DNA from: Mycolicibacterium moriokaense
Lineage (GTDB): Bacteria; Actinomycetota; Actinomycetes; Mycobacteriales; Mycobacteriaceae
Reading direction: 5' to 3'
Length of the DNA: 64,000 nt
Assembly (NCBI RefSeq): GCF_010726085.1
Contig: NZ_AP022560.1
Location: forward strand, 4,960,001 to 5,024,000
Part shown: piece after piece, positions 10,099 to 19,895 of the stretch
Layout: each line of letters begins with the position of its first letter
Position numbering within the stretch: position 1 is the stretch's first letter
The notes under the pieces: model-generated
Database searches by the model: none
What the model was told of the DNA's origin: nothing
Seen by the model: the letters and a program-made list of their open reading frames with translations, nothing else
Position numbers and translations under genes: made by a program

Positions 10099-10455
10099 GC
10101 GACGTATCGCCTCGAGCGACAACTGCTCCTTCGGGACGAAACCCAGCGCCGGGCTGGAGGCGATCAGCTCGCCGTACTCACGCCCGGAATGGGTGGAGGT
10201 CAGGATCACGGGCGACGGCGTGGGGCATCCGACGATCTGTTCGGCCAGGTCGAAGCCACTTTCCTTACCGAGTTTGATGTCGACGATCGCGACGTCGGGC
10301 TTCTGCTCCTCGATGCACTGCAGCGCCTCGGCGCTGTTGGTCGCGACACCGACGATCGATACGCCCTGCCGACCCAGCAGTTTGGCCGCGATCTCGAGAA
10401 AGTCCGGATTGTCATCGATCAGGACGCAGCGCAACGCCTCCGCCCCGTTTTCCAT
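10084..10455 (-). CDS. Receiver-only response regulator
   Basis: Stand-alone CheY-like receiver of 123 residues without a DNA-binding output domain. The full phosphoacceptor set is visible: acidic pair D14-D15 (LIDDNP), phosphorylation site D59 (AIVDIKLG), T86 (ILTSTHS) and K109 (FVPKEQL). It lies 55 bp behind the histidine kinase on the same strand and is its likely partner. Alternative start: ATG at 10491 (12 extra residues). Output must come through protein-protein contact or phosphotransfer rather than direct DNA binding. The 3' end overlaps hisN by 15 bp. Confidence 0.85.
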   Translation of the reverse strand: MENGAEALRCVLIDDNPDFLEIAAKLLGRQGVSIVGVATNSAEALQCIEEQKPDVAIVDIKLGKESGFDLAEQIVGCPTPSPVILTSTHSGREYGELIASSPALGFVPKEQLSLEAIRRLLEG

Positions 10456-10510
10456 GGCGTCAGTTTGCCTGGCGGCGGTGCCGGCGGTCATTGCAGGTAA
10501 CCGGAATTCG

Positions 10511-12385
10511 TCAGGCCTGCCCGTTGAGCGGGACGGCGATACGCAAGGTGGTGCCCGCACCCGGCGGGCTGTCGACGGTCAGGGATCCACCGAGCGCCTC
10601 GACCCGGTCGACCAGCCCGATGAGGCCCGACCCTCGCGACGGATCCGCACCGCCGGCTCCGTCGTCGTGGATCGTCATCAGCAGGTGATCGTCCTGCACG
10701 ACGGCGCTGAGATCGATGAACGATGCTCCGGCATGCTTGGCGACGTTGGTCATCGATTCCGCCGCCACGTAGTACGCCGCCGCTTCGATCGCCGGCGGCA
10801 GGCGGTTCGCGACCTGCAGATCCAACTCGACCGGCACGCTGGACCGTCGGGACAGGCTTCGGAGTGCAGGTCCGAGGCCGCCCTCGGACAGGATCGCCGG
10901 ATGGATACCGCGGGAGACTTCCCGCAACTCCTCGACGGCATCGATCAGACCCGCGTGCACAGCCGCCACCGGCTCCCGGAGTTCCGACGCCTCGGGAAGG
11001 TCGACGTCCACCGTGCGCAGCTTCAGTGCGAGGGTGACGAGGCGCTGTTGGATCCCGTCGTGCAGATCGCGCTCGATGCGTCGCCGCGACTCGTCAGCCG
11101 CCGCGACGATGCGCGCCCGCGACGCCATCAGGTCGGCGCGCGCCTGTGCGTTCGCGATGGCGGTTGCGACCAGGTCGGTGAATTCCGCCATCCGGATTTC
11201 CGTGTCGTCCGGCAGCGGACGGTCGATCGCCGACAGCGCGGTGATCGCGCCCCACTCCATCCCGCCCACGGTGATCGGCGCGCCGACCGCGGAGTAGGTG
11301 CCCGCGGGCAGGTACGGTGGCGCGACTTCCGTACGCCGCGCGGGCATACCGGTTCGTCGCACATGTGCGGCGACGGTGGTGTCAATCGAAATCCGTTCGC
11401 CCACCGTGACGGGATCGTGTGTGTGCGGCCATGCCCCGCAGACCGTGGCAGTGCCGTCTGATTCGAACCGCAGGAGCCGGGCGATGTCGGCGCCCACCAG
11501 CAATCCGATTTCGTCGGTGACCGCAGCGAAGACCTCACTCGCGGGCCTGCCCTCGGCGACGAGCGTCGCGACATGCCGCAGCGCCGTCTGCTCGTCATTG
11601 AGCCGGGCCAGCTCATCGCGGTGATCCTTGAGCGACTCGGCCATCGTGTTGAAATTGCTTTCCAGAACCCCGATTTCGGCATTTCCGGTCTGAGGAACGC
11701 GCGCTTCCAGGTCACCCGACGACAACCGCTCGGCCATGCGGGCGGTGCGCCGAACCGGGTTGACGACCGACCGTCCCAGGTACACCGCGCTCACGACAGT
11801 GACCAACACCGTCACGATGAGGCCGACGCCCGCCACCGCAACGGCGCGTTGATAGAGCAGCTCCGCCTTTTCCTGTTGCTCGCGGCTCTGCACCGTTTCG
11901 GCCGCCAGATATTCCTCCAGCTGCCTTCGCAATTCGTCCATCCGCCGCTTGCCCTCTTCCGTCACGGCGGGGTCTCGCACCCACGGCTCTCCGCGCCGTG
12001 CGGCCGTCACCAAAGGAATCGAGTAGTCGTTGACATACGACAGCGCGTTGCGCTGAAGTTCCTCGGCCTGCGGGACCTGTTCCGGATCGTCGACGATGTC
12101 GCGCAGCGTCGCCAGGCGGCCAGGGATGCGTTGCCTGCCGACTTCCCAGGGCCCGAGAAAGGTGCTGTCACCGGTGAGCAGGTAGCCGCGTGCGGCGGTC
12201 TCCATATCGATGAGCGATCGGCGCACATCGCGGGCGGCGAATGACTCCTCCGCGGAGTTGACGGCGACGGCCCGGGCGTCGTCCACGCCCGACATCGCAG
12301 AGAGCAGGAACAAGAACGACGAGGCGAGGATCACGGCGAGGATCACGGCTACCACCACGACTCGCGTGATCAGTCCGCCTCGCAC
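10511..12385 (-). CDS. Membrane sensor histidine kinase, CHASE3-HAMP-GAF-HisKA_3-HATPase
   Basis: Sensor kinase of 624 residues. Order: membrane helix about 7-29; extracytoplasmic four-helix sensor 33-175 resembling CHASE3 ([13 protein letters not shown] motif); second helix about 181-203; HAMP 204-255; GAF-like domain about 265-415; dimerisation domain with phosphoacceptor His442 ([11 protein letters not shown], NarL/HisKA_3 type); ATPase domain with N547 and the G-box DDGAGG. NarL-type kinases normally pair with LuxR-type regulators, yet the neighbour is a bare receiver. The ligand is unknown. The gene is divergent from fadE24 across 157 bp that must hold both promoters. Confidence 0.9.
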   Translation of the reverse strand: MRGGLITRVVVVAVILAVILASSFLFLLSAMSGVDDARAVAVNSAEESFAARDVRRSLIDMETAARGYLLTGDSTFLGPWEVGRQRIPGRLATLRDIVDDPEQVPQAEELQRNALSYVNDYSIPLVTAARRGEPWVRDPAVTEEGKRRMDELRRQLEEYLAAETVQSREQQEKAELLYQRAVAVAGVGLIVTVLVTVVSAVYLGRSVVNPVRRTARMAERLSSGDLEARVPQTGNAEIGVLESNFNTMAESLKDHRDELARLNDEQTALRHVATLVAEGRPASEVFAAVTDEIGLLVGADIARLLRFESDGTATVCGAWPHTHDPVTVGERISIDTTVAAHVRRTGMPARRTEVAPPYLPAGTYSAVGAPITVGGMEWGAITALSAIDRPLPDDTEIRMAEFTDLVATAIANAQARADLMASRARIVAAADESRRRIERDLHDGIQQRLVTLALKLRTVDVDLPEASELREPVAAVHAGLIDAVEELREVSRGIHPAILSEGGLGPALRSLSRRSSVPVELDLQVANRLPPAIEAAAYYVAAESMTNVAKHAGASFIDLSAVVQDDHLLMTIHDDGAGGADPSRGSGLIGLVDRVEALGGSLTVDSPPGAGTTLRIAVPLNGQA

Positions 12386-12542
12386 GCCGGCTCACCTCGG
12401 ATTCCGGAATTGTTGCAGGTGAGTATGCCGCGCTTCGGGCGACTATGTGCGGTGGGCAACAGTTCCGGCGGCTTTGGCTCCCGAGCCGCGCATACCTTAC
12501 TCTGGAGTCAGTTCCGCGAACTCTCATAGCGAGGCAGCTGAC

Positions 12543-13937
12543 ATGACGAACACCCTGCCGTCGAAAAACGGTTCCGCTCCGCGGCCCAAGCGGGGTAAGG
12601 AAAGTGCCGTCGGTCTGCGCAAACACAGGCGCACCCCGACCGATGTCGGCCTGGCGATCGTGACGCCGCTGGTCGGCCAGGACTTCCTCGACCGCTACAA
12701 CCTGCGGGGGCCGCTCAACCGCGGTCTGAAGTACGGCGTGAAGCAGGTGTTCTCCGTTGCGGGTGCGGCCAATCGGCAGTTCAAGCGTGTCTCCGGCGCG
12801 CAGAGCGGGCCGACGCGGCTGAAGAAGAGCGGCTCCGACTATTTCGACCTGACGCCGGACGACGAACAGCAGATGATCGTCGACACAGTGAGCGAGTTCG
12901 CCTCAGAGGTCATCCGCCCCGCGGCCCGCGAATGCGACGAATCCGCCTCCTATCCGGAGAACCTCGTCAGCAAGGCCACCGAGCTCGGCATCACCGCGAT
13001 CAACGTGCCCGAGGATTTCGACGGCATCGCGGCGCACCGCGCGGCGGTCACCAATGTCCTTGTCGCCGAGGCATTGGCGTACGGAGACATGGGGCTGGCG
13101 CTGCCGATCCTGGCGCCCGCAGGCGTCGCGTCGGCCCTGACCCATTGGGGCAGCGCCGATCAGCAGGCGACGTACCTGAAGGAGTTCGCAGGCGAGCACG
13201 TGCCGCAGGCCTGTGTGGCGATCGCCGAACCGCATCCGCTCTTCGATCCGACCGCGCTGAAGACGACGGCCACGCGCACCCCCAGCGGCTACCGGCTCGA
13301 CGGTGTGAAGTCGTTGGTGCCGGCGGCCGCGAACGCCGAATTGTTCATCGTGGCAGCGCAATTGAACGGAAAGCCGGCACTCTTCATCGTCGAGTCGTCG
13401 TCGCACGGCGTGTCCGTCACGCCGGACCCGAGCATGGGCATCCGAGCGGCGGCACTGGGACAGGTCGAGCTCGACCACGTCACGGTCCCGCTGTCGGCGC
13501 GCCTCGGCGCCGACGGTGCGACCGATGAGGACTACTCGGAGGCCATCGCGCTCGCCCGTCTCGGCTGGGCGGCGCTGGCCGTCGGCACGGCGCATGCGGT
13601 GCTCGACTACGTCGTGCCGTACGTGAAGGAACGCCACGCGTTCGGCGAGCCGATCGCACATCGCCAGGCGGTGGCGTTCATGTGCGCCAACATGGCGATC
13701 GAGTTCGACGGTTTGCGGTTGATCACCTGGCGGGGCGCATCGCGCGCCGATCAGGGTCTGCCGTTCGCCCGGGAAGCGGCGCTGGCGAAGCGGCTCGGCA
13801 CCGACAAGGGCATGCAGATCGGGCTGGACGGTGTGCAGCTGCTCGGCGGCCACGGCTACACCAAGGAACACCCCGTCGAACGCTGGTACCGCGACCTGCG
13901 CGCAATCGGAGTCGCCGAGGGCGTCGTCGTCATCTAA
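12543..13937 (+). CDS. fadE24: Acyl-CoA dehydrogenase FadE24
   Basis: Acyl-CoA dehydrogenase family, 464 residues: an N-terminal extension of about 100 residues (basic, GLRKHRRTPTDVGLAIVTPL) precedes the FAD-binding ACAD fold (about 105-460). The extension and the pairing with fadE23 match M. tuberculosis Rv3139. ATG 12543 was chosen because the protein begins MTNTLPSKNG after a GAGGCAGC region; the frame stays open upstream. FadE24 and FadE23 probably form a heteromeric enzyme, as paired mycobacterial FadEs do. The stop is 20 bp before fadE23. The natural substrate is not established. Confidence 0.9.
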   Translation: MTNTLPSKNGSAPRPKRGKESAVGLRKHRRTPTDVGLAIVTPLVGQDFLDRYNLRGPLNRGLKYGVKQVFSVAGAANRQFKRVSGAQSGPTRLKKSGSDYFDLTPDDEQQMIVDTVSEFASEVIRPAARECDESASYPENLVSKATELGITAINVPEDFDGIAAHRAAVTNVLVAEALAYGDMGLALPILAPAGVASALTHWGSADQQATYLKEFAGEHVPQACVAIAEPHPLFDPTALKTTATRTPSGYRLDGVKSLVPAAANAELFIVAAQLNGKPALFIVESSSHGVSVTPDPSMGIRAAALGQVELDHVTVPLSARLGADGATDEDYSEAIALARLGWAALAVGTAHAVLDYVVPYVKERHAFGEPIAHRQAVAFMCANMAIEFDGLRLITWRGASRADQGLPFAREAALAKRLGTDKGMQIGLDGVQLLGGHGYTKEHPVERWYRDLRAIGVAEGVVVI

Positions 13938-13957
13938 GACCTACCGAAAGACGGATC

Positions 13958-15172
13958 ATGGCAATCAATCTGGAGCTGCCCCGCAAGCTCGAAGCGGTGA
14001 TAGAGAAGGCGCACCAGGGTGCCGCCGAGATGTTGCGACCGATCTCCCGTAAGTGGGATCTGCGCGAGCACGAGTATCCGGTCGAACTCGACACGCTGGC
14101 CACGCTGTTCGAAGGGATCTCGCAGGCCAACGCGATCGCGTTCGCCGGCGCCGAGGCGTTCGCGGCCAGCGACGAGACCAAGGACTCCAACCATAACGGC
14201 GCGAACATGTCGGCCGTGCTCAACGTGATGGAAATCAGTTGGGGCGACGTTGCGTTGATGCTGTCGGTGCCTCGTCAGGGCCTCGGCAACGCAGCGATCT
14301 CGTCCGTCGCCACCAAGGAGCAGTTGGAGCGGTTCGGCAAGGACATCTGGGCCGCGATGGCGATCACCGAGCCGGGCTTCGGCTCGGACTCGGCGGCCGT
14401 GACGACGACGGCGAAGCTCGACGGCGACGAGTACGTCATCAACGGCGAGAAGATCTTCGTCACCGCCGGATCCCGCGCCACGCACATCGTGGTGTGGGCG
14501 ACGCTGGACAAGTCGTTGGGCCGCGCGGCGATCAAATCGTTCGTCGTGCCGCGTGAGCATCCCGGCGTCACCGTCGAGCGACTCGAGGACAAGCTCGGCA
14601 TCAAAGCGTCCGACACCGCGGTGATCCGCTTCGACAACGTGCGCATCCCCAAGGAGAACCTGCTCGGCAGCCCGGAGATCCAGGTGGAGAAGGGCTTTGC
14701 CGGGGTGATGGAGACCTTCGACAACACCCGTCCCGTGGTGGCGGCGATGGCCGTCGGCATCGCCCGCGCCGCGCTCGAGGAGCTGCGCAAGATCCTCACC
14801 GAGGCAGGGGTCGAGATCTCCTACGACAAGCCCTCACACGCGCAGAGCGCGCCCGCCGCGGAGTTCCTGCGGATGGAATCCGACTGGGAGGCCGCGTATC
14901 TGCTGATGGTGCGCTCGGCATGGCAGGCCGACAACGACATTCCGAACTCCAAGGAAGCGTCGATGGGCAAGGCCAAGGCCGCCCGCGTCGCCAGCGATAT
15001 CACGCTCAAAGCCGTCGAATTGGCAGGCACCGTCGGCTATTCCGAGCAGACGCTGCTGGAGAAGTGGGCGCGCGACAGCAAAATCCTCGACATCTTCGAA
15101 GGCACGCAACAGATTCAGCTGCTGGTGGTGGCTCGTCGTCTATTGGGGCTGTCGTCGTCCGAACTGAAGTAG
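13958..15172 (+). CDS. fadE23: Acyl-CoA dehydrogenase FadE23
   Basis: Second subunit-type acyl-CoA dehydrogenase, 404 residues, standard ACAD length without the N-terminal extension of its partner. Visible are the FAD/substrate segment AITEPGFGSDSAAV (about 134-147), the ITLKAVELAGTVGYSEQ helix and the C-terminal LDIFEGTQQIQ, which corresponds to the EGT/catalytic-base region. ATG 13958 gives MAINLELPRKL. It is the Rv3140 counterpart and is co-directional and closely spaced with fadE24. Only the pair together shows all the usual ACAD features. Confidence 0.92.
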   Translation: MAINLELPRKLEAVIEKAHQGAAEMLRPISRKWDLREHEYPVELDTLATLFEGISQANAIAFAGAEAFAASDETKDSNHNGANMSAVLNVMEISWGDVALMLSVPRQGLGNAAISSVATKEQLERFGKDIWAAMAITEPGFGSDSAAVTTTAKLDGDEYVINGEKIFVTAGSRATHIVVWATLDKSLGRAAIKSFVVPREHPGVTVERLEDKLGIKASDTAVIRFDNVRIPKENLLGSPEIQVEKGFAGVMETFDNTRPVVAAMAVGIARAALEELRKILTEAGVEISYDKPSHAQSAPAAEFLRMESDWEAAYLLMVRSAWQADNDIPNSKEASMGKAKAARVASDITLKAVELAGTVGYSEQTLLEKWARDSKILDIFEGTQQIQLLVVARRLLGLSSSELK

Positions 15173-15180
15173 CACGCCGA

Positions 15181-16179
15181 TCAGAAGCCGTCGTGCACCA
15201 CGACGCGCGTCCGACCGGTGACGCCGCCGCCGATGATGGTGCGCAGTGTGTGCGGCGCCTCGAGCACCGACACGTCCTTGGTGATCTCGCCGAGGTGGCG
15301 CGGCTTGAGTTCGCCAGCGAGCTGATGCCACACGTCGCGCCGCGCGTCGATCGGCAGCTGCACCGAGTCGATTCCCACGAGGGTGACACCCCGCAGGATG
15401 AACGGCATCACCGTCGTCGGCAGGTCAGCCGATCGGGCCAGACCTGAGATCGCGGCTGTACCACCGTAATTCAACGTGCTCAGCGCGTACGCCAACGTGT
15501 CACCGCCGACGCTGTCGACCACGGCCGCCCATTGCGACTTGCCGAGCGGCCTGATCTTCTCGCCCTCGGCAGGCAGCCGTCCGATCACCTGGTAGGCACC
15601 CAGCCCCATCAGCCAGTCGTGGGCCTCCGACTTACCCGTCGAGGCGACCACCTCGTAGCCGAGACCGGCCAGCAGGTCGACGCTGACGCTGCCCACTCCT
15701 CCGGTCGCGCCGGTGACCAGAATCGGACCGTCCGCCGGCTGCACGCCCGCCGCGCGAATCGCGTCGACGCTCATGGCGGCGGTGAACCCCGCGGTACCGA
15801 TGGCGGCCGCCTCGGCCGTCGTCAACTCGTCGAGCTTCACCAGATAGTCGGCCGGGTAGCGAGCGGTGTCGGCGTAGCCGCCGTGGCGCCCGGTGCCGAT
15901 GTCGTACCCATGGGCGACGACGCGGTCGCCGACGGCGAAGTCCGGCGACGAGCTGACCGTCACCGTCCCGGCGACATCGATACCGGGTATCAGCGGATAC
16001 TCCCGCGCGACACCGCCTTTCGGCGTGATCGCCAGGGCGTCCTTGTAGTTGATGCTCGAGTACTCGACGGCGATCTGGACGTCACCGTCCGGCAGGAAGG
16101 ACGTGTCGACGACCTCGTGCTGCAGCGTGATGTTGCCTTCGGCGTCCTGGTGTGCGACCAGTGCATTGACTTCAGCCAT
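15181..16179 (-). CDS. fadB4: FadB4-like NAD(P)H oxidoreductase (acryloyl-CoA reductase / MDR family)
   Basis: Zinc-independent medium-chain dehydrogenase/reductase, 332 residues. It has an N-terminal GroES-like domain with NYKDALAITPKGGVA and IPGIDVAGTV, and a Rossmann domain with the NADPH motif VTGATGGVGSVSVDLL near residue 152. This is the YhdH/YhfP (acryloyl-CoA reductase) subgroup; M. tuberculosis FadB4 (Rv3141) follows fadE23 in the same way. Here it is on the opposite strand, convergent with fadE23 (8 bp gap). ATG 16179 gives MAEVNALV. An enoyl-thioester reductase role is inferred from the family. Confidence 0.85.
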   Translation of the reverse strand: MAEVNALVAHQDAEGNITLQHEVVDTSFLPDGDVQIAVEYSSINYKDALAITPKGGVAREYPLIPGIDVAGTVTVSSSPDFAVGDRVVAHGYDIGTGRHGGYADTARYPADYLVKLDELTTAEAAAIGTAGFTAAMSVDAIRAAGVQPADGPILVTGATGGVGSVSVDLLAGLGYEVVASTGKSEAHDWLMGLGAYQVIGRLPAEGEKIRPLGKSQWAAVVDSVGGDTLAYALSTLNYGGTAAISGLARSADLPTTVMPFILRGVTLVGIDSVQLPIDARRDVWHQLAGELKPRHLGEITKDVSVLEAPHTLRTIIGGGVTGRTRVVVHDGF

Positions 16180-16279
16180 GCCGCCCATTTTCACCTGGGC
16201 CCACACCGAAGGTAGGGGAATGCAAAGGTCCCCGATCACCCGGGCGAACCGAGTGTCGGGGACCTTGCGACTTACGGCG

Positions 16280-17338
<1,059 letters not shown>

Positions 17339-17537
17339 TCACCGCGTTGTCGTGCCCGCTCGACTGAGCCCGGTGGCCATTGAGCGGACCGAGAAAATTT
17401 CAGTTGTCGCGTGTGCAGTAAAACATGCTGCCAGCAACGGAGAAAGTCCGACGGGCATCGGTCGTGAGATTCCTGTGAACATTGTGGTTAACGCCGACGT
17501 CAGCGTGACCGGCCCTTCGCGTCGTAGGCTGCGGGGT

Positions 17538-18095
17538 ATGGCAAAGTCCCGCGGCCCCCGCCTGGCCGTGGACGACTGGATTCAGGCGGGCTACGCGATT
17601 CTTGCCGAAGAAGGCATCAAATCGCTCAAGATCGATCGGTTGTGTAGCCGGCTCGGCGTCACCAAAGGCAGCTTTTACTGGCATTTCACCGATATCGCGA
17701 GCTATCGCATCGCGCTTGTCGACGCATGGGGCGCCTCGCGCGACGAGGAACGGCGCCACTTCGAGAGCCCCGCTGACGTCCCGCCGCGGGAGCGGCTCTC
17801 GCAAATGATGACGACGCTGGTTGAGGCGCGTCATTGGACGCTTGAACGGGCCATGCGGGAGTGGGCCCGCACCGACGCGGCGGTCGCGGCAAGCGTGCGC
17901 GCCGCGGACCGGCGGGTACTGGCCGCTGTGCGCAAGGCCTTTCTGGATTACGGGTTCGATGCCGACGAGGCCGACCTGCGCGCGTCGGCGACATTCGCGG
18001 CCGGGATCGGGTTTCTGCATCTGTCTGGGCCGAAGCCGATTGCGCGAGGGGCGGCCCAGCGAGAACGCTTCCTCGACATCATGCTGACGCGATGA
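17538..18095 (+). CDS. TetR-family transcriptional regulator
   Basis: Regulator of 185 residues with an N-terminal TetR helix-turn-helix (about residues 12-60: AGYAILAEEGIKSLKIDRL, LGVTKGSFYWHF) and a helical ligand domain. ATG 17538 follows a GCGGGG ribosome-site-like stretch, and a TAGGCT at 17525-17530 could be a -10. It is divergent from the antigen 85 gene (280 bp) and 144 bp upstream of the monooxygenase gene, whose promoter carries an 18-bp inverted repeat. That repeat is a plausible operator for this protein, but this is inference. Confidence 0.88.
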   Translation: MAKSRGPRLAVDDWIQAGYAILAEEGIKSLKIDRLCSRLGVTKGSFYWHFTDIASYRIALVDAWGASRDEERRHFESPADVPPRERLSQMMTTLVEARHWTLERAMREWARTDAAVAASVRAADRRVLAAVRKAFLDYGFDADEADLRASATFAAGIGFLHLSGPKPIARGAAQRERFLDIMLTR

Positions 18096-18208
18096 GTTCC
18101 CCTGCTGTTCGCCGAGACTGCTAAAGGATCGCGACTCGACTCGACTTCGCGATCTGGCTGGGCCCCCGCGAAGCTGGGGACAGTTCGGCGCTAATGCGCG
18201 CCCAGTTT

Positions 18209-18226
18209 CCGTACTAAATAGTATGG
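18209..18226. promoter_or_regulatory. Inverted repeat, putative TetR operator
   Basis: CCGTACTA-AA-TAGTATGG: 8-bp arms with one mismatch, ending 13 bp before the GTG start of the monooxygenase gene. The right arm contains TAGTAT, a good -10 hexamer, so a bound regulator would block initiation. The nearest candidate regulator is the TetR encoded at 17538-18095. Confidence 0.55.
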
Positions 18227-18239
18227 TAGCGTCGCCGTC

Positions 18240-19403
18240 GTGACGTCGGTCAAGATCACCCCGACCATCTCCCCCGAGTTCGTCGCCCGGTTGGCCGAAC
18301 GTGCGCAGGAAGCCGAACAACTTCGACGGCTACCCGCCGAAACATTGGCCGACCTCACCGCATCCGGCTTTACCGACCTGCTGAAACCCGCCCGCTTCGG
18401 CGGTGCGCAGGCCGACTTTCCCGCGATCCTCGATCCGGTTCGCCGGATGGCGCACGGCTGCGCGTCGAGCGCATGGACCATCGGCTTCTACGCACTGCAC
18501 AACTGGATGCTCGCCCTTTTCGACGAGCGTGCCCAGGAGGAGGCGTTCGCCACGCGTCCGTTCCTCGCGCCCGCGCCGCTGGCGCCGACGGGTCGTGGGG
18601 TCCCATCAGGCAACGGCATCCGGCTGACCGGCCGGTGGTCGTGGGCGACGGGCGTGATGGACGGCAACTGGATCATGGTGGGCGCACTCTGCGGCCCCGA
18701 CGATGCGATATATCCGGCGTTGGCGCTGCTGCCGATGTCCGATGCCCGCATCGAGGACGTCTGGCACACCGACGGCATGCGGGCCACCGGATCCAATGAC
18801 GTCGTCATCACCGATGCGTTCGTGCCGGAGCACCGGCTCGTCCGGGTCACCGACATCTATTCCGGCAGCGCACCGGGCGCCGCACTGCATGACTCCAATA
18901 CCTATCGGTGGCCGATGGTGCCTGCGCTGTCGTTGTTGGCGGCGATGCCTGCACTTGGCAGCGCCGAACGCGTCGCCGAGATCTTCGCCGAGCGACTCGG
19001 CGAGCGCGTCCTCGCCTACGAGGGTGTCGCCCAGAAGGACAAAGCGATCGCGCAGGCGCGCCTCGGCGAGGCGCGGGTCCGGCTTCGCGCACTGCGAGGA
19101 CTGCTCAGGGACACCGTCGCCGGCATCGAAACCGTCGTCGCCTCAGGCGACCCCGTATCCAAGCCGGTGCGTGCCGATGCCCGGCTGGCGGCAGCGCATA
19201 TCGTGCACGAGTCACGCGCAGTGATCGGCGATCTGCTCGAAGCATCGGGCGCCAGCGTGCACTTCACCGACAACCCCCTTCAGCGCTTCAAGCGCGACGT
19301 CGATGTCATTGCCGGTCACGTGGTGTTCGACTACGACACCAGTCGCGAGCTTGCCGGGGCACTCACACTGGGTATGAAGGTCTCGCGCATCGCAATGATC
19401 TGA
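18240..19403 (+). CDS. Acyl-CoA dehydrogenase-fold flavin monooxygenase (HsaA/HpaB-like)
   Basis: The 387-residue protein has the ACAD fold but the hallmarks of group D two-component flavin monooxygenases: LLKPARFGG near residue 41, then CASSAWTIGFYALHNWMLALF near 77-97, and no ACAD-type catalytic base region. Relatives hydroxylate phenolic or steroid-derived substrates using reduced flavin from a separate reductase. No classical flavin reductase is adjacent; the next gene is a Ddn-like protein. GTG 18240 lies 13 bp after an inverted repeat containing a -10-like sequence, so the transcript may be nearly leaderless. Substrate unknown. Confidence 0.8.
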   Translation: MTSVKITPTISPEFVARLAERAQEAEQLRRLPAETLADLTASGFTDLLKPARFGGAQADFPAILDPVRRMAHGCASSAWTIGFYALHNWMLALFDERAQEEAFATRPFLAPAPLAPTGRGVPSGNGIRLTGRWSWATGVMDGNWIMVGALCGPDDAIYPALALLPMSDARIEDVWHTDGMRATGSNDVVITDAFVPEHRLVRVTDIYSGSAPGAALHDSNTYRWPMVPALSLLAAMPALGSAERVAEIFAERLGERVLAYEGVAQKDKAIAQARLGEARVRLRALRGLLRDTVAGIETVVASGDPVSKPVRADARLAAAHIVHESRAVIGDLLEASGASVHFTDNPLQRFKRDVDVIAGHVVFDYDTSRELAGALTLGMKVSRIAMI

Positions 19404-19415
19404 GGAAGGGACACC

Positions 19416-19805
19416 ATGGCCGACGATCTACGTGACCGGATCACGAAGGCGTTCCAGAAGAACGGCGTGAACCGCGTTTTGCGGCTGATGCCGTTCCAGA
19501 CTCTGCTCGAGACCACCGGACGTAAGTCGGGCCAGCCCCGCCGGACTCCCCTGGGTGGACGCCTCGAGGGCAACCAGTTCTGGTTCGTGTCGGAGTTCGG
19601 CGAAAAGTCGCAGTACGTCAAGAACATTGAGGCCAATCCCAGGGTCCGCGTCCGACTGAACGGGAAGTGGCACAGCGGCACCGCCCACCTGCTTCCCGAC
19701 GACGACGCGCACGCTCGGTTGCGCTCCCTTCCACAGATCAACAGCTTCGGCGTGCGGACCTTCGGGACCAACCTGCTGACCATCCGGGTGGACCTGGTCG
19801 ATTGA
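19416..19805 (+). CDS. Deazaflavin (F420)-dependent nitroreductase family protein (Ddn-like)
   Basis: The 129-residue split-barrel protein is of the FDOR-A / Ddn family: LLETTGRKSGQPRRTPL is the F420-phosphate-binding signature and FWFVSEFGEKSQYVKNIEANP follows as in Rv3547. These enzymes use F420H2 to reduce quinones or other enones. It starts 12 bp after the monooxygenase stop with an AGGAAGG ribosome site, so the two are co-transcribed. It could act on a quinone formed from the hydroxylated product. This is inference from context. Confidence 0.85.
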   Translation: MADDLRDRITKAFQKNGVNRVLRLMPFQTLLETTGRKSGQPRRTPLGGRLEGNQFWFVSEFGEKSQYVKNIEANPRVRVRLNGKWHSGTAHLLPDDDAHARLRSLPQINSFGVRTFGTNLLTIRVDLVD

Positions 19806-19814
19806 GTCCGGGGG

Positions 19815-19852
19815 TTGACCCTGCCACAGAAGTAAAACTAATGTCAGTTTTA
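19815..19852 (+). promoter_or_regulatory. Promoter with overlapping 20-bp inverted repeat
   Basis: TTGACC (19815-19820) and TAATGT (19839-19844) are 18 bp apart, fitting a primary-sigma promoter for the operon starting at 19896. The -10 is embedded in a perfect inverted repeat TAAAACT-AATGTC-AGTTTTA (19833-19852), which would be an ideal repressor operator. The repeat is AT-rich against a GC-rich background. Confidence 0.65.
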
Positions 19853-19895
19853 GTTCAGATCTGATTCGAAGCGCCCCGTTGTCGATGGAGACACC

